A model generated the notes under the pieces. The model did no database searches, was not told the DNA's origin, and saw nothing but the letters and a program-made list of their open reading frames with translations. Below are positions 57,989-64,000 of a stretch of 64,000 nucleotides of DNA, piece by piece (position 1 is the first letter of the stretch; each line of letters begins with the position of its first letter). Made by a program: the position numbers and the translations under genes. This DNA comes from Pseudanabaena sp. UWO311 (GTDB lineage Bacteria > Cyanobacteriota > Cyanobacteriia > Pseudanabaenales > Pseudanabaenaceae). The stretch spans positions 248,001-312,000 of the forward strand of contig NZ_SJEE01000001.1 in the NCBI RefSeq assembly GCF_006937785.1, given 5' to 3'.

Positions 57989-58034
57989 AGAAATTAAAAG
58001 CGACGCATAGCGTCGCTTTTAATTTCTGGGTTTT
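57982..58034. repeat. perfect palindrome, 25-bp arms, ATA loop, overlapping the previous
   Basis: AAAACCCAGAAATTAAAAGCGACGC-ATA-GCGTCGCTTTTAATTTCTGGGTTTT. Confidence 0.95.
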
Positions 58035-58068
58035 GGTTTATGATCACATAGTTACTCATCTCCTTTTT

Positions 58069-58866
58069 ATGGAATTATTTGCTGGGTTACTCACCACGGT
58101 TTTAGGTTTAGCAGGCGCACCAGGAATTGCAATTGATAAAGTTGCGACGGACTTTTTGCGTGGGCAAATCGTACGGGCTGATGTCCTAGAAGTACGAGTT
58201 GATAATGCTCCTAACTATCAGATTCTTTTGGGTAACGTCGATCGCATCCGTGTTGCAGGTCGTGGAGTTTACGTTTTAGAATTTTTGCGAATTGATCAGG
58301 TGGATCTGGAAACTGATCCGATTAGCATCGACCCTAACTTGTTACAATCTGGCAAAATTGTCTTGCGTCGTCCGTTGCAGGCTGCTGCGCGTGTCGTTTT
58401 GCGTTCCGAAGATATTAATACGGCTTTGCGATCGCCAAACGTTCAACCTTCCTTTAGAAATCTCAGCATTGATATTACTGGAACTAATAAAAATCCCGAA
58501 ATTCTTGATCTAATCAATCCAGAAGTTACTTTTTTGGAAGGCGATCATATTCGCCTCTCAGCCACATTAAAATCGCAACCAACAGCAACTAAGCCTAAAG
58601 TCACAAGTCTCGATGTCTCCGTGAATGCGCAGATAAAGACTATTGGAGGAACCAAACTACAAATTATCAATCCTAAAATTGAATTGGCAGGAACGCCAGT
58701 GCCCGATCGCATTGCCAGAGCTTTTACAGAAGGATTGAATAAAGTCTTAGATTTGCGGCAATTAGAAAGCAAAGGCATCACAGCGCGAGTTCTCAAACTA
58801 GAACTTACAGAAGGAAAAATGCAAGTGATTGGCTTTGCCAAGATGGATTCTCTTCCTGAGCAATAG
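58069..58866 (+). CDS. DUF2993 family protein
   Basis: LRGQIVRADVLEVRVDNAPNYQILLGNVDRIRVAGRGVYV...; start moved from 58033 (TTG inside a palindrome arm). Confidence 0.75.
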   Translation: MELFAGLLTTVLGLAGAPGIAIDKVATDFLRGQIVRADVLEVRVDNAPNYQILLGNVDRIRVAGRGVYVLEFLRIDQVDLETDPISIDPNLLQSGKIVLRRPLQAAARVVLRSEDINTALRSPNVQPSFRNLSIDITGTNKNPEILDLINPEVTFLEGDHIRLSATLKSQPTATKPKVTSLDVSVNAQIKTIGGTKLQIINPKIELAGTPVPDRIARAFTEGLNKVLDLRQLESKGITARVLKLELTEGKMQVIGFAKMDSLPEQ

Positions 58867-58874
58867 TTGCAACC

Positions 58875-60767
58875 ATGAGTCAATGCCTCAACCCTAACTG
58901 CAATTTTCAAAATTCAGATCCCAGACTTAGTTTTTGTAGTCAATGTGGCTCAAAGCTAAAGATTGGCGATCGCTATCGGGCGTTGAAAATTCTTGGGCAA
59001 GGTGGCTTTGGCAGAGCTTTTATTGGTATTGATGAAGCTCTGCCTTCTCAGCCACACTGTGTCATTAAACAGTTCTTTCCTGCTGATCTCAGTAGCGCAG
59101 TGAAAGCAGCCGAATTATTTCAACAGGAAGCTATTCGCCTTGATGACTTGGGCAAACATCCACAAATACCGACATTATTCGCCCATTTGGAACATGATGG
59201 TTGCCAATATCTGATCCAAGAATTTGTTGATGGGCAGGATCTGTTAAAGGAACTTCGAGAACAGGGAGCTTTTAGTGAAGCCAAAATTCGGATGCTGTTG
59301 GCAGACTTACTGCCAGTTCTGCAATTTATACACGATCGCAACGTAATCCATCGAGATATCAAGCCCGAAAATATTATCCGTAGGCGATCGCCCAGCACCT
59401 CTGGCTCTTTATCTAACTCCATGGCGACTGGTAATCATGTGTTAGTTGATTTTGGCGCAGCAAAATTCGTGACGGCAGCCGCAATGATGGAGACAGGAAC
59501 CCGCATCGGGAGTGCAGTGTATGTTGCCCCAGAACAAATGCGAGGGAAAGCAATATTTGCTAGTGATCTCTATAGTTTGGGTGTGACCTGTATCCATCTG
59601 CTGACTAATGTGTCACCATTTGAGTTAATGGATATCGACGGAACTTGGATTTGGCGTGATTTTTTAGAAAACACTTCCATTAGCCCTGTCCTTGGTCAGG
59701 TTTTAGATCGCATGATTGCCTCAGCTCCAAGTCATCGCTATCAGACGGCTCAAGCAGTGTTAAGCGATCTGAAAAATTTAACTTCATCATCCTCGCAATC
59801 GAATAGACCAAGATTCCAAAGACCAACTTACTTGAAAGCAGGTGCGAAAACACTGATTACTCCGATCGCTCCACCCAAATCTCAACCAACTCAAGCGATC
59901 GCACCGTCGTTATCTCAATTTTCATTTGAGACAGCCATAGTTACAGTTAATCGGAATGCGATTAACAAATTAACTCAAAATCAGTTGCAAATTAGCACAA
60001 GACAAAAAACTGGAAGAATTTATATTGAGAATCTCGGTAATATTCAAGGTAAACCGATTGGGCTGGAGATGGTATTCATCCCCGCAGGAAGATTTCAGAT
60101 TGGGTCGCCGATCAATGAGTTAGAACATAGCGAGGAAGAAAGTCCACGCCATATCGTGAACATCCCCCCATTCTTTATGTCTCGATTTCCAATCACACAA
60201 AGGCAATGGAAAATATTGATGGATAATAATCCTGCAATTTTTATAGGCAATAGCGATCGCCCTGTGGAAACTGTGACTTGGGATGACACCCAGCTTTTTT
60301 GTCAGAAACTAGCAGAGCGAACTGGTCGCCCCTATCGCTTGCCCAGTGAATCGGAATGGGAATATGCTTGTCGAGCAGGAACGTTAACAGCTTTTGGTTT
60401 TGGGGAAACGATCGCTGCAAATTTGGCTAATTATAATAGTGCAAGTCCCTACAAATACGCACCACAAGGTGTCAGTAATTCCTCAACATCTGAAGTTGGG
60501 ACTTATCCTGCCAATGGCTTTGGTTTACATGATATGCATGGAAATGTTTGGGAATGGTGTGCAGATAATTGGCATGACGATTATGACCTTTTGCCCAAGG
60601 ATGGCAGTGCTTGGACTCAAGGAGGTGATCTCAGTTGTCGAGTAATCCGTGGAGGCTCTTGGCGCGATCCTGCTCATTATTGTCGTTCGGCTAAGCGTTC
60701 CCGAAATGCAACAAGTCAAGGCGATCGCAGCACAGGTTTTCGCATTGCTGTTACTTTAACAATTTGA
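58875..60767 (+). CDS. zinc-ribbon + Ser/Thr protein kinase + formylglycine-generating-enzyme-like (SUMF1) domain
   Basis: CLNPNCNFQNSDPRLSFCSQCGSKL; VIHRDIKPENII; FIPAGRFQIGSPINELEHSEEESPRH...MHGNVWEWCADNWHDDY...VIRGGSWRDPAHYCRSAKR. Confidence 0.93.
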   Translation: MSQCLNPNCNFQNSDPRLSFCSQCGSKLKIGDRYRALKILGQGGFGRAFIGIDEALPSQPHCVIKQFFPADLSSAVKAAELFQQEAIRLDDLGKHPQIPTLFAHLEHDGCQYLIQEFVDGQDLLKELREQGAFSEAKIRMLLADLLPVLQFIHDRNVIHRDIKPENIIRRRSPSTSGSLSNSMATGNHVLVDFGAAKFVTAAAMMETGTRIGSAVYVAPEQMRGKAIFASDLYSLGVTCIHLLTNVSPFELMDIDGTWIWRDFLENTSISPVLGQVLDRMIASAPSHRYQTAQAVLSDLKNLTSSSSQSNRPRFQRPTYLKAGAKTLITPIAPPKSQPTQAIAPSLSQFSFETAIVTVNRNAINKLTQNQLQISTRQKTGRIYIENLGNIQGKPIGLEMVFIPAGRFQIGSPINELEHSEEESPRHIVNIPPFFMSRFPITQRQWKILMDNNPAIFIGNSDRPVETVTWDDTQLFCQKLAERTGRPYRLPSESEWEYACRAGTLTAFGFGETIAANLANYNSASPYKYAPQGVSNSSTSEVGTYPANGFGLHDMHGNVWEWCADNWHDDYDLLPKDGSAWTQGGDLSCRVIRGGSWRDPAHYCRSAKRSRNATSQGDRSTGFRIAVTLTI

Positions 60768-60906
60768 TCAGCAAAGCAGTAGCCCTGCACTCAAGTGCGG
60801 GCTGAAAGCTCAAACCCGTTGAAACGGGTTAATTAGAAGTATTCTTTAGTCTGCTTCAGCAGCCTTGAGTTTTTAGCCAAGAACTTTAGTTCTTGGGTTG
60901 CTTGCG

Positions 60907-62487
60907 TTATAACAAAGCAGGTGAACGCCTGATTTCTTGACCTTCGATAATTGTGTGTAGCTGCCAATTAGGATCAGTATCAGGGAAATCGGAACGATAA
61001 TGAGCGCCGCGACTTTCGGTGCGAAATAGAGCCGATCGCATTAACAAATATGCATAGTCAGCCAGATTACGGGTTTCGATCCATAGGCGTGAAGGTTCAG
61101 CTAGTTCAACTAACTCGAATTGCCATGCCAAAATTTGATTTAAAGCAATTTCTAAATCAGCTTGGACTCGACAGATTCCTGCCGCTTGCCAACTCAGATT
61201 TTGAATTCCAGATTTAATTTGTTGAATAGTTGCCGAATGATTATGATCTTCTAGTTTGGGTGCGATCGCCTTCGGAACATTAAAAATCTGCGTTTGCTGT
61301 GAACAGACCTGCTCTGCTAAACGTTCTCCAAACACAAAGCATTCTAAGAGAGAATTACTCGCTAAGCGATTAGCTCCATGTACGCCCGTGCTTGCCGTTT
61401 CACCAACAGCATAGAGTCCGCTGATGGAAGTGGCTCCATAGGAATCCACGGCAATACCTCCCATACAGTAATGAGCTGCGGGTGTCACAGGAATCGGTGT
61501 AGAGAAAATATCAATTTGCCATTGCTGACAGATTTTGATGATATTGGGAAAGCGATGAGCGATTCTCTCTTTGGGAATTGCTTGTAAATCGAGAAATACT
61601 GTAGGTTCCTTGGTCTTCTGAAGATGGTTAAATATGGCGCGACTAACAACATCTCTAGGTGCTAGCTCACCCTTTGGATGATAACTAAAAGCAAATCGAT
61701 CGCCTTGATGATCGATCAAATGTGCTCCTTCCCCACGTACTGCTTCACTGATGAGAAATCTGGGAGCTTTAGGCAAAGCGAGAGCAGTTGGATGAAACTG
61801 CACAAATTCCATATCTCGAATTACAGCTCCTGCACGCCATGCGATCGCGACACCATCTCCCGTGCTTGAGGGTGGATTGGTATTTTGCGAAAATACTTGA
61901 GCACCGCCACCTGTTGCCAAGACTACCACTGGCGAACTTAAACAACTAATTTCCTGTTCCTGATCTAAATAAAAAACACCGCCACAACGTCCCTTTTCCA
62001 TATACAAATCTAAAACTAGGGTTGTACTCAAAACCTGAATACTAGGATTCTGGAGTACTGCGTCGGCAAGCTTTGACACCAACGCTCGACCTGTTGTATC
62101 TGCCGAGTGCAATACTCTACGTCTTGAGTGAGCAGCTTCTAAGGTGAGGGCAAGGCTACCATCTTCATCGCGATCGAAGTCTACGCCCAAGGCGATTAAT
62201 TGCTGAATTTGTCGAGGTGCGGCGTTAACTAATACATCTACCGCCTCGGTTTCACATAAGCCAACCCCAGCGGCTAATGTGTCTTTGCCATGAAACTGAG
62301 GCGCATCATTTTTGTCGATAACTGCGGCAATCCCACCTTGCGCCCAGTCACTAGCCGAAGTTGACAAATTATCCTTAGTCACTAAACCAATCCGCCAGTT
62401 TGGTGCTAAATCTGTAAGTCGAAGCGCAGTATAAAGTCCAGCAGCACCGCTGCCAATGATCAAAGCATCAAACCTTGTTTGGTTCAT
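60907..62487 (-). CDS. nadB: L-aspartate oxidase
   Basis: DALIIGSGAAGLYTALRL, VVLATGGGAQVFSQNTNPPSSTGDGVAIAWRAGA, FVQFHPTAL, GLYAVGETASTGVHGANRLASNSLLECFVFG. Confidence 0.95.
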   Translation of the reverse strand: MNQTRFDALIIGSGAAGLYTALRLTDLAPNWRIGLVTKDNLSTSASDWAQGGIAAVIDKNDAPQFHGKDTLAAGVGLCETEAVDVLVNAAPRQIQQLIALGVDFDRDEDGSLALTLEAAHSRRRVLHSADTTGRALVSKLADAVLQNPSIQVLSTTLVLDLYMEKGRCGGVFYLDQEQEISCLSSPVVVLATGGGAQVFSQNTNPPSSTGDGVAIAWRAGAVIRDMEFVQFHPTALALPKAPRFLISEAVRGEGAHLIDHQGDRFAFSYHPKGELAPRDVVSRAIFNHLQKTKEPTVFLDLQAIPKERIAHRFPNIIKICQQWQIDIFSTPIPVTPAAHYCMGGIAVDSYGATSISGLYAVGETASTGVHGANRLASNSLLECFVFGERLAEQVCSQQTQIFNVPKAIAPKLEDHNHSATIQQIKSGIQNLSWQAAGICRVQADLEIALNQILAWQFELVELAEPSRLWIETRNLADYAYLLMRSALFRTESRGAHYRSDFPDTDPNWQLHTIIEGQEIRRSPALL

Positions 62488-62770
62488 TAAGTAAAGCCAA
62501 GTTGTCTATAGTCGATATTATCTCACTAGATCAATATCATTTCATTGAGTAAGAATCCAGTAGAGGGAGCATAGCATTTACGCCACAATTTTTAAACACA
62601 CAACAACAATCTCGATCTGCAAATGCTATGCCCTCAATGCTTTCACAGATATCATGTCTTTGTGTTTTGAGGTTTTGGGCATAGGATTCTCAAATTATGG
62701 CGATCGCAAAATTTATAGATTGTGAAGGGAATGCTTTGCCCCTACAATTCCATGATCAACCTCAAATATT

Positions 62771-63283
62771 CTATTTTCCGATATGTCTATAGACCATATT
62801 AAAAGAGATATCGCCAACCCGATTGACAGTTTCGCTATCTTCCACTTTCACAAACCCCACCCGTTGATATAAATTCACCACTGGATTATCTGCTCGAACA
62901 CTCAGACTCACCGCAGGAAATAAACCTTGAGACAGTTCTAAAACTTGCTTTAGCAATCTACTACCAACCCCATTACCTCGATATTCAGGCAACACCGCGA
63001 TCGCTAATTCTGGAATAGCGGGGTCAATACAACCAAATCCTCGATCATCATCTGCCCACAATCGGAGCCAAGCGGCGGCGAACGCATTTTCATTCATAAA
63101 TGCCACAGCACCCATATCGCCTAGCCTGCCCCATCCCGCGACATAGCGAGCGAGAATCGGCTGACTTTGCACAGATTTAAGGGAGTCTTCATGGGCAGCA
63201 TACATCAACATCGTCCATAAGATTGGCTCATCTTCTATTGTCAATTCTCGAACTATGTAATCCATATCCATATCTAACTTCAA
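62771..63283 (-). CDS. GNAT N-acetyltransferase
   Basis: ELAIAVLPEYRGNGVGSRLLKQVLELSQGLFPAVSLSVRADNPVVNLYQRVGFVKV. Confidence 0.9.
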   Translation of the reverse strand: MKLDMDMDYIVRELTIEDEPILWTMLMYAAHEDSLKSVQSQPILARYVAGWGRLGDMGAVAFMNENAFAAAWLRLWADDDRGFGCIDPAIPELAIAVLPEYRGNGVGSRLLKQVLELSQGLFPAVSLSVRADNPVVNLYQRVGFVKVEDSETVNRVGDISFNMVYRHIGK

Positions 63284-63296
63284 AAATGATGAAATT

Positions 63297-63707
63297 TTAT
63301 AAATTGACGCGATTCTTTAATTCAGAGACAGAGGCTAACCAAGCTTCGTAGTCTTCAGTTTCTTGCCATAATTCATTCAATTCAGAATTTTCATCAAGAA
63401 TGAGATCGATCGCTAAATGAGCCTTCTGAACTAAAGCGGTTGAGGGCAGAATTTTGTTGGTTTCAACCCAATTGTCAAGCCTCTCGGAATAAGCACTGCG
63501 TTTACCCCAATTGCCTTGTAAACGAGCAATAACTTCGATCGCAGCAATCGCCTCGGTTGCTTCAGAAGCCTCAACACCTTCTTCACCAGAATTAAGTACT
63601 GCATTTAAAGCTTCTTCAACTGGCGAGAGGTCACTAACTTTCTCCAATTCATATGTCCAGTCACAAGCATCATCATTCCCAAAGGAATCAACAGCCCAAG
63701 TTCCCAT
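63297..63707 (-). CDS. DUF4259 domain protein
   Basis: MGTWAVDSFGNDDACDWTYELEKVSDLSPVEEALNAVL. Confidence 0.85.
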   Translation of the reverse strand: MGTWAVDSFGNDDACDWTYELEKVSDLSPVEEALNAVLNSGEEGVEASEATEAIAAIEVIARLQGNWGKRSAYSERLDNWVETNKILPSTALVQKAHLAIDLILDENSELNELWQETEDYEAWLASVSELKNRVNL

Positions 63708-63879
63708 AAATCTCTCTTAATAAGGTACAAAGTAAATATACATTTTTCTGAGCAAGAGCAAATAGCTTTTTAGTTTTGGCAATCATTATTGAGTTACAGA
63801 AAATGTAACAGCGATAAGCGATCGCAAATTATGTCCTAAACTAAAAACATAGAAATATAGACATCTTAAAATCAGCATT

Positions 63880-64000
63880 ATGAACACTTGTTATCGAGCC
63901 ACGCTCATTAGTCTGTTAGCTTTAGCCTTAATAGGATGTGCAGTCCCAGACACTCGTAATCCTCAAGTTTCACTAATTAGCACAGTGAGTCCAGCGCCAA
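63880..64000 (+). CDS. putative lipoprotein, 3' end outside window
   Basis: Hand translation MNTCYRATLISLLALALIGCAVPDTRNPQVSLI (lipobox LIGC). Confidence 0.6.
   Translation, partial: MNTCYRATLISLLALALIGCAVPDTRNPQVSLISTVSPAP

Noticed and set aside
1-64000. tRNA/rRNA genes or prophage
   Set aside because: No convincing T-loop/anticodon arrangement, rRNA segment, integrase or phage structural gene was noticed by eye; a tRNAscan run would be needed to exclude tRNAs formally.

Overview
The window is a cyanobacterial chromosome segment. Evidence: frequent HIP1 octamers GCGATCGC, a form IB Rubisco operon (rbcL-rbcX-rbcS), ndhN, and a Pix/Pil-type chemotaxis cluster. A Pseudanabaena-like filamentous cyanobacterium is my guess from style only. 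Most of it is housekeeping: pyrF-pyrE fusion, ktrB/ktrA, murF, argD, thiD, nadB, Rubisco, proteases and signalling proteins. Accessory content: (i) a two-gene NTPase operon at 7.4-11.3 kb; (ii) a toxin-antitoxin island at 46.2-50.5 kb with an alternating HIP1 repeat array, upstream of the Rubisco operon's 3' end; (iii) a PIN toxin broken by one in-frame amber codon. The most unusual non-coding signal is a dense family of perfect or near-perfect intergenic palindromes (arms about 13-33 bp, 3-nt loop, invariant C-NNN-G apex). They carry recurring outer clamps (AAACCCA) and recurring 5' flank motifs. Many lie between divergent promoters, where they cannot be terminators of either flanking gene. 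Others overlap and share arms, and one is a loop-less 60-bp perfect palindrome. There is also a clean 126-bp MITE-like element with 14-bp TIRs and a 9-bp TSD. All calls are by hand reading; no database search was run.
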